DNA of 39,362 nt from Dehalococcoidia bacterium (GCA_030648205.1 JAUSIH010000047.1:1-39362), one strand, 5' to 3'. Shown: positions 6,923 through 14,580, numbered from the stretch's first letter. A program made the numbers and translations. Notes: a model not told the origin generated them from the sequence alone.

Positions 6923-8262
6923 ACGCTCCCGCACTCCCCGACCTCGGCTGCCCGCTCGCGCCGCCGGAGGCCTGCCCGCGCTACGCCGTTGACGGCGTCG
7001 TCCCAAGGGCGGTCGCGCTCCCCGCGACGGAGGAGCAGGTCGCGAGCGTGCTGCGCGTCGCGCACGCCGAGGGGCTGGCGGTGACGCCGTGGGGCGGCGG
7101 GACGCAGATGGCGCTGGGGGCTCCTTCCGCGGAAGGACGGCTGGACGTCGTGCTGGACATGTCGCGGCTGAGCGCCGTCGTCGCGCACGAGCCCGCCGAC
7201 CTCACCGTGACTGTGCAGGCGGGTGCGACCATCGGGGCGGTGAACGCGCACCTTGCACGCTCCGGGCAATACCTGCCGCTCGACCCGCCGCTGGCGGACA
7301 GGGCCACCATCGGCGGGACGCTCGCCGCGGACGCCAGTGGGCCGCTGCGCCAGCGCTACGGCACGGCGCGGGACGTGACGCTGGGCGTGCGCGTGGCGGG
7401 GCCGGACGGCGTGGTCACGAAGGCGGGCGGCAGGGTAGTCAAGAACGTGACCGGCTACGACTTGACCAAGCTCTACATTGGCTCGCTGGGAACGCTCGGC
7501 GTCATCCTGGAGGCGACGTTCAAGGTCGCGCCGCTGCCCCGAAGCGAGTCCACGGCCCTGGCGCGCTTCGCGACGGTCGGCGACGCGCAGGAGGCGGCGC
7601 TGGCTCTGCTGCGTCGAGGCATGCGGCCTCTGGCGCTCGACATAATAAACACAGGCGCGGGCCAGAGCGTGGCGGCGATGGGCGGAGAAGCGACGCGAGG
7701 CCGGGCCGTGCTGGCGGCGCGATTCGGGGGGACGGCGCTGGCGGTGGAACGCATGGAGCGGGAGATGCTCGCCCTTCGACAGGCTCAGGGAGAGCGGATC
7801 GAGGTGCTGCACAACGAGGCGCACCGGCGCTTCTGGCGGGCCGCCGCCGACTATGGATGGGGCGACGCCATGCCGCCGACGCTTGTCACAGTGGCCTCGG
7901 TGCTGCCCACGCAGGTCCCCGTGTTCATGGAGGCGATTGTCGTTGCGGGTGGTAGGGGAGGGCTGGTGGGGGAGAGCGTGGCGCGCGCGGGCGTGGGCGT
8001 GGTGCGCACGTTCTGGCGCGCCGCCGACCCTCTGGCCGCGGATGCGTCCCCTTCCGTGGAAGGGCGGGCGGTGTCCGCCCTTCGAGAGTACGCGACGGCG
8101 CTGGGCGGGACGCTGGTGGTGGAGGCGTGCGCGCCGGACGTGAAGCGCCTTGTGGACGTGTGGGGGCCGCCCGGCCCGGACGTGGATGTCATGCGACGCG
8201 TCAAGGCCCAGTTCGACCCGAAGGGCGTGCTGAATCCCGGACGGTTCGTGGGAGGCATTTAG
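6919..8262 (+). CDS. glcE: FAD-binding glycolate oxidase subunit GlcE
   Basis: GlcE is the second flavin-binding subunit of glycolate oxidase, a membrane-associated complex with GlcD and GlcF. The 447-residue protein has the PCMH loop VTPWGGGTQMALG near residues 55-67. It also has ADLTVTVQAGATIGAVNAHL and DPPLADRATIGGTLAADASG, and ends with the QFDPKGVLNPGRF motif typical of the family. The GTG start overlaps the upstream stop codon (GTGA), indicating translational coupling. Three repeat-derived in-frame stretches interrupt it: APSAEGR (about 68-74), LRQAQGER (about 285-293) and PSVEGRAV (about 377-385). With these additions the protein is longer than a typical GlcE. Confidence 0.87.
   Translation: MNAPALPDLGCPLAPPEACPRYAVDGVVPRAVALPATEEQVASVLRVAHAEGLAVTPWGGGTQMALGAPSAEGRLDVVLDMSRLSAVVAHEPADLTVTVQAGATIGAVNAHLARSGQYLPLDPPLADRATIGGTLAADASGPLRQRYGTARDVTLGVRVAGPDGVVTKAGGRVVKNVTGYDLTKLYIGSLGTLGVILEATFKVAPLPRSESTALARFATVGDAQEAALALLRRGMRPLALDIINTGAGQSVAAMGGEATRGRAVLAARFGGTALAVERMEREMLALRQAQGERIEVLHNEAHRRFWRAAADYGWGDAMPPTLVTVASVLPTQVPVFMEAIVVAGGRGGLVGESVARAGVGVVRTFWRAADPLAADASPSVEGRAVSALREYATALGGTLVVEACAPDVKRLVDVWGPPGPDVDVMRRVKAQFDPKGVLNPGRFVGGI
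7123..7136. repeat. Palindrome CCTTCCGCGGAAGG inside glcE
   Basis: A perfect 14-bp palindrome, in-frame and encoding PSAEG. It is the same motif family as the copies at 8049-8064 and 10374-10389. Confidence 0.6.
7772..7797 (+). repeat. In-frame CCCTTCGACAGGCTCAGG repeat inside glcE
   Basis: Encodes LRQAQGER. It is flanked by CTC and AGAGCGG, as is the intergenic copy at 3089-3121 when that copy is read in reverse complement, so both belong to one repeat family. Confidence 0.65.
8049..8085. repeat. Compound palindrome CCCTTCCGTGGAAGGG plus GGGCGG/CCGCCC inside glcE
   Basis: CCCTTCC-GT-GGAAGGG (8049-8064) is followed directly by GGCGGGCGGTGTCCGCCC and CTTCGAGAG. Both families of short repeat seem juxtaposed here, in-frame, encoding PSVEGRAVSALRE. 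Confidence 0.55.
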
Positions 8263-9605
8263 TGGCGTTGACCGATAGCGCCCCGCACGATGCGCCGCCT
8301 GCGTCCGGCCTGCTCTCGCCGGACGCGCCCTCCGACGCCGACCTCTATCGCTGCGTCCACTGCGGCCTCTGCCTGAACTACTGTCCCACGTACCTGGAGA
8401 CGGGCCTGGAGACAGAGTCGCCGCGAGGGCGCATCTTCTTCATGCGCGCCCTCCGCGAGCAGCGGCTGCCTCTGAACGACGCCGTCGCCGGGCACTGGAG
8501 CATGTGTTTGCAGTGCCGCGCGTGCGAGGCGGTGTGCCCGTCAGGGGTGCGGTTCGGCAGGCTGATGGGCCAGATGCGTCAGGAGACGTTGCTCCGGCGA
8601 CCGCCCGGTCGCCGCGAGCGCTTCGCTCGCTGGCTCGCCTTCTGTGCGCTGCTGCCGCACCCGCGCCGCCTGCGCGTTGCGGGAGGGCTGCTGCGCCTCT
8701 ACCAGCGCAGCGGCGCGCAGGCAGCGCTGCGAGCGATGGGCCTTCTGCGACTCCTGGGTCTCGCGGATATGGAGGGCCAGCTCCCGCCCGTGCCGTCGCG
8801 AATGTTCGCCGCGCGGGGACAGGTCTACGCCGCCCAGAGCGAACGGCGTATGCGGGTGGCGTTCTTTTCCGGGTGCGTCATGCCCGTGTTCTACGGCCCC
8901 GTGCACGAGGCGACGTTGCGCGTGCTGACGCGCAACGGCTGCGAGGTAGTCGTTCCGGCGGCGCAGACGTGCTGCGGCGCGCTGCACCTGCATAGCGGCG
9001 AGCGTGAGATGGCGCGGGACCTGGCGCGCCGGACCATCGTCGTCTTCGAGGCCGCGCGCGCCGACTACGTTGTGGTGAACTCGGCGGGATGCGGCGCGCA
9101 GCTCAAGGAGTACGCGGAGCTGTTCGAGGGTGACCAGACGTGGAAGGCGCGCGCCGAACGCTTCAGCGCGTCGGTGCGGGACGTGACCGAGCTGCTGGCC
9201 GCGCTGCCGTTCGAGCGCGGGCTGGCCCTTCGACAGGCTCAGGGTCAGCCGCTGCGGGTGACCTATCAGGACCCCTGCCACTTGGCGCACGCCCAGAGGG
9301 TCACGGACGCGCCGCGCAGGCTGCTTCGGGCCATCCCCGGCCTCACGCTCGTCGAGATGGAGCGCCCGGACGTCTGCTGCGGCGCGGCGGGCAGCTACAG
9401 CCTGGTCGAGCGGGAGATGTCGCGGCGACTGCTAGAGCGCAAGATGGACGCCATCGCGAGCATGCGCGCGGACGTCATCGCGACGGCGAACCCGGGGTGC
9501 CTGCTGCAACTGCGGGCGGGCGTGCGGCAACGCGGGCTGCGGGCGCGCGTGGCGCACGTGGTGGAGCTGCTCGACGAGGCGTACAGGGCGGGGGAGGTTG
9601 ACTAA
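8262..9605 (+). CDS. glcF: Iron-sulfur subunit of glycolate oxidase GlcF
   Basis: GlcF passes electrons from the GlcDE flavins to the respiratory chain. The 447-residue protein has two ferredoxin-type 4Fe-4S motifs: CVHCGLCLNYCP (about residues 31-42) and CLQCRACEAVCP (about 84-95). Two CCG domains, each with a Cys-Cys-Gly core, follow: CCGALHLHSG and CCGAAGSYS. GTG at 8262 is chosen because GGGAGG lies 7 nt upstream and it overlaps the glcE stop (TAGTG); the frame is open further upstream only inside glcE. LALRQAQGQP near residue 325 comes from an inserted repeat just before the TYQDPCHLAH motif. Neighbouring glcD and glcE complete the enzyme. Confidence 0.9.
   Translation: MALTDSAPHDAPPASGLLSPDAPSDADLYRCVHCGLCLNYCPTYLETGLETESPRGRIFFMRALREQRLPLNDAVAGHWSMCLQCRACEAVCPSGVRFGRLMGQMRQETLLRRPPGRRERFARWLAFCALLPHPRRLRVAGGLLRLYQRSGAQAALRAMGLLRLLGLADMEGQLPPVPSRMFAARGQVYAAQSERRMRVAFFSGCVMPVFYGPVHEATLRVLTRNGCEVVVPAAQTCCGALHLHSGEREMARDLARRTIVVFEAARADYVVVNSAGCGAQLKEYAELFEGDQTWKARAERFSASVRDVTELLAALPFERGLALRQAQGQPLRVTYQDPCHLAHAQRVTDAPRRLLRAIPGLTLVEMERPDVCCGAAGSYSLVEREMSRRLLERKMDAIASMRADVIATANPGCLLQLRAGVRQRGLRARVAHVVELLDEAYRAGEVD
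9226..9249 (+). repeat. In-frame CCCTTCGACAGGCTCAGG repeat inside glcF
   Basis: Encodes LRQAQGQP, sharing 18 identical bases with the glcE copy at 7772. The insertion lies between a predicted helix and the conserved YQDPCH motif, where it can be tolerated as a surface loop. Confidence 0.65.
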
Positions 9606-9626
9606 TGTATGACATTGCATTACAAT
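9598..9626 (+). promoter_or_regulatory. Promoter of the BrnT/BrnA-like operon
   Basis: TTGACT (9598-9603), a 17-bp spacer and TACAAT (9621-9626) lie 20 bp upstream of the toxin start. The -35 element overlaps the glcF stop codon. Confidence 0.65.
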
Positions 9627-9646
9627 AACAGAGAGTGGTCTAACCC

Positions 9647-9919
9647 ATGAACATAGTTGAGTTGCTATGGGACGACGGCAATATAGAGCACATAGCGCGT
9701 CACGACATCTCTCCTGAAGAGGTAGAGGACATCTGTTTTGGATTGCATATCGCCTATCGGGGGCGTCAGTTCAGGTACGTGCTATACGGTCGGACGTCGT
9801 CGGGGCGCTATCTCATGGTAGTTCTTGCCAGGCGTCGGATTGGCTGTTACCGTCCGGTGACAGCTCGAGAACTGACGGATGCGGAGAAGCGCGCTTACAG
9901 GCGCAGATTCATTCATTAG
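9647..9919 (+). CDS. BrnT-like toxin (RelE-fold RNase family)
   Basis: This 90-residue protein matches the BrnT/DUF497 plan: WDDGNIEHIARHDISPEEVE at the N-terminus, a central strand region FRYVLYGRTSSGRYLMVVLARR, and a basic C-terminal helix ending LTDAEKRAYRRR. BrnT proteins fold like RelE and cleave RNA, being neutralised by a CopG-type partner. Here the partner gene begins 10 bp downstream. The order toxin then antitoxin is the one usual for brnTA. Likely autoregulated, as the family is, through the antitoxin. Activity is inferred from family and context only. Confidence 0.8.
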   Translation: MNIVELLWDDGNIEHIARHDISPEEVEDICFGLHIAYRGRQFRYVLYGRTSSGRYLMVVLARRRIGCYRPVTARELTDAEKRAYRRRFIH

Positions 9920-9929
9920 GTGAGGGGCT

Positions 9930-10256
9930 ATGATGCGCGAGAAGACTTATCCCGTGCCTTCATTCAAGTCGGCTGAGGAAGAGGCGACTTTCTGGGAGAC
10001 GCACAGCCCTCTTCTGGAGGGATATGAGGGCGAAGCGCAGACGCGTCCGCAGACACGGACGTCCATCATCTCGGTGCGTTTGATGGGTAGAGAGATCGGT
10101 GCGCTGCGCGAAGCCGCCCGGCGAGCAGGTGTGGGGCCGACGACCATGGCGCGCATGTTCATTCTTCGTGGTCTCGACGCAGCGGAGAGAACGTCTGACC
10201 TGGACGCCCGCCTGAGCGTCCTGGAAAAGAAGGTGAAGCGACTCGCCGTTGGATAA
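9930..10256 (+). CDS. BrnA/CopG-like antitoxin
   Basis: This 108-residue protein begins with PSFKSAEEEATFWETHS, a motif common in antitoxins paired with BrnT. A ribbon-helix-helix-like core ISVRLMGREIGALREAARRAGVGPTTMARMFILRGL follows, then a C-terminal coiled coil (DLDARLSVLEKKVKRL). It would bind and block the toxin and repress the shared promoter. GAGG lies close to the start (ATG 9930; a second ATG is one codon later). It converges with the aminotransferase gene. Confidence 0.78.
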   Translation: MMREKTYPVPSFKSAEEEATFWETHSPLLEGYEGEAQTRPQTRTSIISVRLMGREIGALREAARRAGVGPTTMARMFILRGLDAAERTSDLDARLSVLEKKVKRLAVG

Positions 10257-10307
10257 CCTCAGGTCAGTGTCACCTGCGTCATCGTCGTCTCCCTTTGCTC
10301 CACGCAG

Positions 10308-11519
10308 CTACGGCTTGGTCCCCTTCTTGCGCTCACGGCGATAGTGCGCGCTGGCGGCCTCCGCGCCCGACTGTCCTTCCGTGGAAGGACGCCCCTGCTT
10401 CGCCATCGCCCTCTCCAGCGCCTCCAGGAACAGCAGCACGTTCCCCTCGTTGCAGGAGTGTCCCATCAGCCCGACGCGCCACACCTTGCCCTTGAGCGGC
10501 CCCAGTCCGCCGCCAATCTCGATGCTGTCCTCGGTCAGGAGCGCCTTGCGGACGGCGGCGTCGTCCACGCCGTCCGGTACGCGCACCGTGGTCAGCATGG
10601 GTGCGCGGTGTCCCGCCTCGGCGTGGAGGGCCAGGCCCATCGCATCCAGGCCCGCGTACAGGGCTGCGGCGTGCAGACTGTGGCGCTCCCATCGCGCGGG
10701 CAGGCCCTCCTCCAGCGCCAGCCGCACCGCCTCGTGCAGCGCGTAGGTCATGGAGATGGGCGCGGTGTGGTGATAGACGCGCCCCGCGCCCCAGTACTGC
10801 TCGACGAGGCCCATGTCCAGGTACCAGCTCTGGACCTTGTGCGTCCGCTTGCGCATCGCCTCCACGGCGGCCTCGCCGAAGGTGATGGGCGCGAGGCCGG
10901 GCGGCGCGCCGATGCACTTCTGCGTCCCGCTGTAACAGATGTCCACGCCCCAGCCGTCCACGGCGACCTCTGCGCCGCCCAGCGACGTGACTGTGTCCGC
11001 CAGGAAGAGCGCGCCGTAGCGGTGCGCCAGCTTCGCCGCCTCGGCGATGGGCTGGAGGATACCCGTGGATGTCTCCGCGTGCACCAGCGCCAGCAGCTTG
11101 ACCTGACGCTGCTTCTTGAGCGCGCCCTCGATTGCCTCCATCGAGATGATGCGCCCCCACTCGGCCTCCACGGTGACGACCGTGGCGCCGCAGCGCTGGG
11201 CCATCTCCACCATGCGCCCGCCAAAGTAGCCGTTGACGCCGATGACCGCCGTGTCGCCCGGCTCCAGGGCGTTGCAGATGCCGGCCTCCATGCCCGCCGA
11301 GCCGGTGCCGGAGACGGGCAGCGTCAGGCGGTTCTTTGTCTGGAAGACGGCCCGCAGCCCCTCCATGACCTGGTCCATGATCTTCAGGAACTCCGGGTCC
11401 AGGTGGCCGACGACGGGCGCGGTGAGCGCCGCCATCACCTCGGGCGGGACGGAGCTGGGGCCGGGGCCGAGAAGCGTGCGGACAGGCGGATTGACGGGCG
11501 CGTACGGAGGCTGAGGCAT
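10308..11519 (-). CDS. Alanine/serine-glyoxylate aminotransferase (class V, PLP)
   Basis: This 403-residue PLP enzyme would transfer an amino group from alanine or serine to glyoxylate, making glycine. Visible features are LLGPGPSSVPPEV at 16-28, the cofactor-binding SGTGSAGMEAG, D175 in LFLADTVTSLGG, and the PLP lysine K201 in YSGTQKCIGAPPGLAP. ATG at 11519 has AAAGGAG 6 nt upstream; the open frame runs further up without support. Neighbouring glcDEF would supply glyoxylate, which supports this assignment over cysteine desulfurase or SerC. Near the C-terminus GRPSTEGQ is encoded by a CCTTCCGTGGAAGG repeat, followed by a basic tail. Confidence 0.88.
   Translation of the reverse strand: MPQPPYAPVNPPVRTLLGPGPSSVPPEVMAALTAPVVGHLDPEFLKIMDQVMEGLRAVFQTKNRLTLPVSGTGSAGMEAGICNALEPGDTAVIGVNGYFGGRMVEMAQRCGATVVTVEAEWGRIISMEAIEGALKKQRQVKLLALVHAETSTGILQPIAEAAKLAHRYGALFLADTVTSLGGAEVAVDGWGVDICYSGTQKCIGAPPGLAPITFGEAAVEAMRKRTHKVQSWYLDMGLVEQYWGAGRVYHHTAPISMTYALHEAVRLALEEGLPARWERHSLHAAALYAGLDAMGLALHAEAGHRAPMLTTVRVPDGVDDAAVRKALLTEDSIEIGGGLGPLKGKVWRVGLMGHSCNEGNVLLFLEALERAMAKQGRPSTEGQSGAEAASAHYRRERKKGTKP
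10374..10389. repeat. Palindrome TCCTTCCGTGGAAGGA in the aminotransferase C-terminus
   Basis: Imperfect 16-bp palindrome, in-frame (PSTEG). It is the third copy of the CCTTCCGYGGAAGG family after 7123 and 8049, here lying in a gene on the other strand. Confidence 0.6.
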
Positions 11520-11550
11520 GGGGACTCCTTTATGCGGCAAGCTGAGTCTG

Positions 11551-11579
11551 AGCGTAGCCCGTCGGCTTGCGCATGTCAA
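11551..11579 (-). promoter_or_regulatory. Candidate promoter for the glyoxylate aminotransferase
   Basis: On the minus strand, TTGACA (11579-11574), a 17-bp spacer and a weaker -10 TACGCT (11556-11551) lie just before the AAAGGAG ribosome-binding site. The -10 matches consensus at four of six positions. Confidence 0.5.
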
Positions 11580-11639
11580 GAACGCTCGTCGCGCTCGCCC
11601 TCTGGCCTGCGCTCCGCGATTAGTGTATCGTGTCTTTCG

Positions 11640-12692
11640 ATGAGCAAACGTCCTGTTATTGCCGTGACGATGGGCGACCCCGCGGGCATTGGGCCGGAGG
11701 TGGTCGTCAAGGCGCTCGCTGAGCCGGACGCGCGTGCGGTCTGCGCTCCCCTGGTGGTCGGTTCCGTTCGCATTCTGGAAGGGATGGCGCGGAAGCTCGG
11801 CGCGCCGGTGCGCTTCCGCAGGGTTAAAGGGCTTGTTTCGCTGCCCGCCGACACGGTGGGAGTCGTGGAGCCGGACGGCGTGGACCCGGGGAACTTCGCG
11901 GTCGGGCAGGTCTCCGCCGCGTGCGGTCGGGCGGCCATAGCGTGCATCCTGCGCGCCGTGGAGTTGGTACAGCATGGCGAGGCGCGGGCTATGGCCACCG
12001 CGCCCATTCACAAAGAGGCGATGCGCCTGGCCGGCTACGAGGAGCTTGGGCACCAGGAGCTGCTGGCCCGGGTCACCGGCGCGCGCGATCTGGCCACCAT
12101 GCTGGTCAGCGGAAAGCTGCGCGCCGTGCACCTGACCACGCACCGGTCGCTGCGCAACGCCTGCGACGCCGTGACGCGGGGGAACATCCTCGCCAAGCTG
12201 GGGTTGACCGACCGCTGCCTGCGCGCGTGGGGCGTGCCACGGCCGCGCATCGCGGTAGCGGCGCTGAACCCCCACGGCGGCGAGGGTGGCCTGGTCGGAC
12301 GCGAGGAGGTGGACGAGATCGCGCCCGCCGTCCAGGACGCGCGGGCCAGGGGCATTGAAGCGCGAGGCCCGTTTCCGGCGGACTCGGTGTTTCTGCGGGC
12401 CATCGCCGGCGAGTTCGATGCGGTGCTCGCCATGTACCACGACCAGGGCCACATACCCGTGAAAGTGCACGGCTTTGAGCGCAGCATCAGCGTCACGCTG
12501 GGGCTTCCCTTCATCCGCACGTCCGTGGACCACGGCACCGCGTTCGACATCGCGGGAAAGGGCGTGGCCCAGCATGTGAGTATGGTGGAGGCCATCAGGG
12601 CCGCAGCGGCGCTGGCCACGGGCCGTGATCTGGGGAAGACGGGAGCAAGCGCGTCCGGGATTCGGCCCGGCCATCTCGCAGGAGAGTCGTAG
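11640..12692 (+). CDS. pdxA: 4-hydroxythreonine-4-phosphate dehydrogenase family (PdxA)
   Basis: PdxA is an NAD-dependent, metal-binding decarboxylating dehydrogenase of pyridoxal phosphate synthesis; close relatives (PdxA2) act on D-threonate/D-erythronate 4-phosphate. The 350-residue protein shows AVTMGDPAGIGPEVVVKAL at the N-terminus, the metal-binding histidines in ATAPIHKEAM and AMYHDQGHIPVKV, and the closing TSVDHGTAFDIAGKG. Length fits the family (about 330). The ATG at 11640 has no clear Shine-Dalgarno sequence; the frame is open far upstream only as an antisense shadow of the aminotransferase. It is divergent from that aminotransferase, 120 bp apart, and followed 8 bp later by an unknown gene. 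Whether it serves vitamin B6 or sugar-acid catabolism is unclear. Confidence 0.85.
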   Translation: MSKRPVIAVTMGDPAGIGPEVVVKALAEPDARAVCAPLVVGSVRILEGMARKLGAPVRFRRVKGLVSLPADTVGVVEPDGVDPGNFAVGQVSAACGRAAIACILRAVELVQHGEARAMATAPIHKEAMRLAGYEELGHQELLARVTGARDLATMLVSGKLRAVHLTTHRSLRNACDAVTRGNILAKLGLTDRCLRAWGVPRPRIAVAALNPHGGEGGLVGREEVDEIAPAVQDARARGIEARGPFPADSVFLRAIAGEFDAVLAMYHDQGHIPVKVHGFERSISVTLGLPFIRTSVDHGTAFDIAGKGVAQHVSMVEAIRAAAALATGRDLGKTGASASGIRPGHLAGES

Positions 12693-12700
12693 CGGAGCCT

Positions 12701-13117
12701 ATGCGTTTCAGGATAGCCACGTCGAGCATTCTCGACGTCCAATGGATGGCGCGAAAGATGGTGGGGCAGATACTGCGCCAGGACCTGCCGAGGCTTCAGC
12801 GGCAAGCGCGGCAGCCCCCCAACGGCTTCAAGCATCTTTTTGTCATCCCCAATGAGGGGTGCGTTGCCGTGCGGCTCATCTCGGCGGCATTCTCGCATCC
12901 CAACATGCGGCGCATCCTTGCCCCCTACGACGAGGCGATGGACGTCGTCTTTGTGGGAGTGCCCCGTGAGCTGCTCGAGCGAGGCGAAGACGCCTCCGCG
13001 ATTATCGTCCGCGTGTGCCTGGATTGGCCGCAGGGACGGGAGGCGCTGACGTACGAGATGGGGCCGGACGTCCACCGCATGGGCGACTACGGGAGCAGTC
13101 GAGTCTTCTCGGATTAG
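12701..13117 (+). CDS. Hypothetical protein downstream of pdxA
   Basis: This 138-residue protein is not one I recognise. It begins MRFRIATSSILDVQWMARKM and is rich in basic residues, with alternating strands and helices (HLFVIPNEGCVAVRLIS; AMDVVFVGVPRELLERG). It ends YEMGPDVHRMGDYGSSRVF. No signal peptide or membrane helix is seen. The start has CGGAG 4 nt upstream and lies 8 bp after pdxA, so the two are probably co-transcribed. The N-terminal region loosely resembles nucleic-acid-contacting proteins, but I make no function call. Confidence 0.7.
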   Translation: MRFRIATSSILDVQWMARKMVGQILRQDLPRLQRQARQPPNGFKHLFVIPNEGCVAVRLISAAFSHPNMRRILAPYDEAMDVVFVGVPRELLERGEDASAIIVRVCLDWPQGREALTYEMGPDVHRMGDYGSSRVFSD

Positions 13118-13203
13118 CGCACCGCTGCGTGTCGCCGGGTCGGACGCCGGGCATTTCTTGCTCTGATGCGACGTCGTCTGCGAGAGTAGTTCCAGGAGCA
13201 TCT

Positions 13204-13920
13204 GTGAAGACTCTGCTGATAGCGGTCGCTGTCCTCGTCGTCGTTGCCATCCTCGCTGGCGGCTATTTTGGCTTCGTCCCCGGCGTCTCCTCCATCTTCG
13301 GCTCCGACCGTCCACGCGACCTCGGTGTTCGCTACACCCAGGCTGATTTGCAGAGCCTCCGCGGCAAGACCGGTATGCGGTACGGAAGTCTTCCGGCGGA
13401 CGCGCCTCCGGAGGCGAGCCGGACTTATTCGGGCCAGAGGGCCGTCACCGCGTCGTTCACCGACAGGGAGCTGACGGCGGAGCTCAACAGCGTGCCCTGG
13501 AAATACGACCCGCTTGCGGACGCCCAGGTAAGATTCAATGCGGACGGGACAGTGGAGTTCTCGGGCCTCTTGCTGAAGGACAGGGTGCCAGATTATGTGC
13601 GGGCAATGGGCCTGACGCCTGCGGAGATTCAACTCATGTCAGACCAACTGAATAGCGTCCCCGGCGACCCGTCGTTCTACGCGAAGGGTAGGTTTGAGAT
13701 AACAGGCAACCGGGTCACGCTCCTTGATGTACAGACCCTGGAAGTGGGCCGTATAGCGGTGCCGGAGAGCGTGAGACGGGAGGGCAGGAGCACTCTTATT
13801 GCTCTGGTGGAGCGCCGGATGCGGACAATCCCGGGCTTCAGCGCGAAGTCTGTGACTGTCGAGAACGGAATGCTGAATTTTGACGGCACACTGCCGGCGG
13901 TGATGGCGGTCGCGCCGTAG
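13204..13920 (+). CDS. Membrane-anchored hypothetical protein
   Basis: This 238-residue protein has a single N-terminal hydrophobic helix (LLIAVAVLVVVAILAGGYFGF, about residues 4-24) and an extracytoplasmic, beta-rich remainder. Repeating strand-like segments include VRFNADGTVEFSGLLLKD and GRFEITGNRVTLLDVQTLEVG. The GTG start is preferred because AGGAG lies 5 nt upstream; the frame is open from 13015 but overlaps the preceding gene. The strand pattern loosely recalls lipid-binding beta proteins such as DUF2993 types, a weak analogy only. It precedes the nifU-like gene by 64 bp. Confidence 0.7.
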   Translation: MKTLLIAVAVLVVVAILAGGYFGFVPGVSSIFGSDRPRDLGVRYTQADLQSLRGKTGMRYGSLPADAPPEASRTYSGQRAVTASFTDRELTAELNSVPWKYDPLADAQVRFNADGTVEFSGLLLKDRVPDYVRAMGLTPAEIQLMSDQLNSVPGDPSFYAKGRFEITGNRVTLLDVQTLEVGRIAVPESVRREGRSTLIALVERRMRTIPGFSAKSVTVENGMLNFDGTLPAVMAVAP

Positions 13921-13984
13921 TGATATCATTGAGGGTAGGGGAGCGCCGCGGATTTATGTCCTGCGGCCAAACGAGGAGGGAGCC

Positions 13985-14233
13985 ATGACCACAAGCACGA
14001 AAGCCGAAGCGCTGCGTGAGCGGATAGAGAAGGCGCTCGACAAGGTCCGGCCGTACCTGGAGCAGGACGGCGGCAATGTGGACGTGATGAACGTCTCCGA
14101 CGACGGTGTCGTGGAGCTACAGCTTCAGGGCGCGTGCAGCGGGTGCCCTAGCTCCGTCATGACGCTGGCGGCGGGTATCGAGCGGGTGATTCGGGAAGAG
14201 GTGCCCGAGGTCACGGAGATTGTCACCGTCTAG
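13985..14233 (+). CDS. NifU C-terminal (Nfu) domain iron-sulfur carrier
   Basis: This 82-residue stand-alone Nfu domain carries nascent Fe-S clusters to client proteins. It begins with helix AEALRERIEKALDKVRPYLEQDGGNVD and has the cluster-ligating pair C51 and C54 in GACSGCPSSVMTLAAGIERVI. An EVTEIVTV strand closes it. GGAGGG upstream supports the ATG. The matching Nfu N-terminal domain is encoded separately, on the opposite strand, 71 bp away across a shared terminator. Together they would make one full Nfu protein if fused. Confidence 0.92.
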   Translation: MTTSTKAEALRERIEKALDKVRPYLEQDGGNVDVMNVSDDGVVELQLQGACSGCPSSVMTLAAGIERVIREEVPEVTEIVTV

Positions 14234-14256
14234 CCCGGCGCACGACTGCGAACGAC

Positions 14257-14290
14257 AAAGGCGCTCCGCACGGCGGAGCGCCTTTCTTTG
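14257..14290. terminator. Bidirectional intrinsic terminator between the two nfu genes
   Basis: A perfect 13-bp stem AAAGGCGCTCCGC / GCGGAGCGCCTTT with a 3-nt ACG loop lies between the convergent genes. It is followed by CTTTG on the plus strand and GTCGTT on the minus strand, and probably stops transcription from both sides. Confidence 0.85.
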
Positions 14291-14304
14291 TGCTCCGGTT
14301 GCCT

Positions 14305-14580
14305 TCAGGTAAAGCAGGCCTGTAATACCGCCTCCACCTGGGGCGTAATAACGTCCCAATCAGCGTCCTCGGTTTTTCGCACCGTGATGAATGAGCGGGT
14401 GACGAACACGCTCACGACTCCAGGCACGGCAAACAGGCTCTTCGCCAGCGGGGACGTCTCCGCGTCCCTGGACGAGTTGTATGACTGGCTGCGGCCCTCG
14501 ATGAGCGGCCTGCCCAGGTCAGGAGTGAACTTGAGTGCCTGGGGATTGGGCGTTATATCAACGGATATCTGGACGGACAT
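14305..14580 (-). CDS. Nfu/NifU N-terminal domain protein
   Basis: This 91-residue protein matches the N-terminal domain of Nfu scaffolds (PF08712 type): VDITPNPQALKFTPD at the start, RSQSYNSSRDAETSPLAKSLFAVPGVVSVFVTRSFITVRK in the middle. In full-length Nfu it precedes the cluster-binding domain and helps target recognition. Here it is a separate gene, last in the minus-strand operon thrB-lysC, 15 bp after lysC. No cysteine pair is present, so it cannot carry a cluster by itself. Functional pairing with the convergent Nfu gene is inference. Confidence 0.85.
   Translation of the reverse strand: MSVQISVDITPNPQALKFTPDLGRPLIEGRSQSYNSSRDAETSPLAKSLFAVPGVVSVFVTRSFITVRKTEDADWDVITPQVEAVLQACFT

Noticed and set aside
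12035-13315. 426-codon minus-strand open frame opposite pdxA and its neighbours
   Set aside because: Antisense to pdxA, the 138-residue gene and part of the membrane protein gene; no ribosome-binding site or domain supports it.
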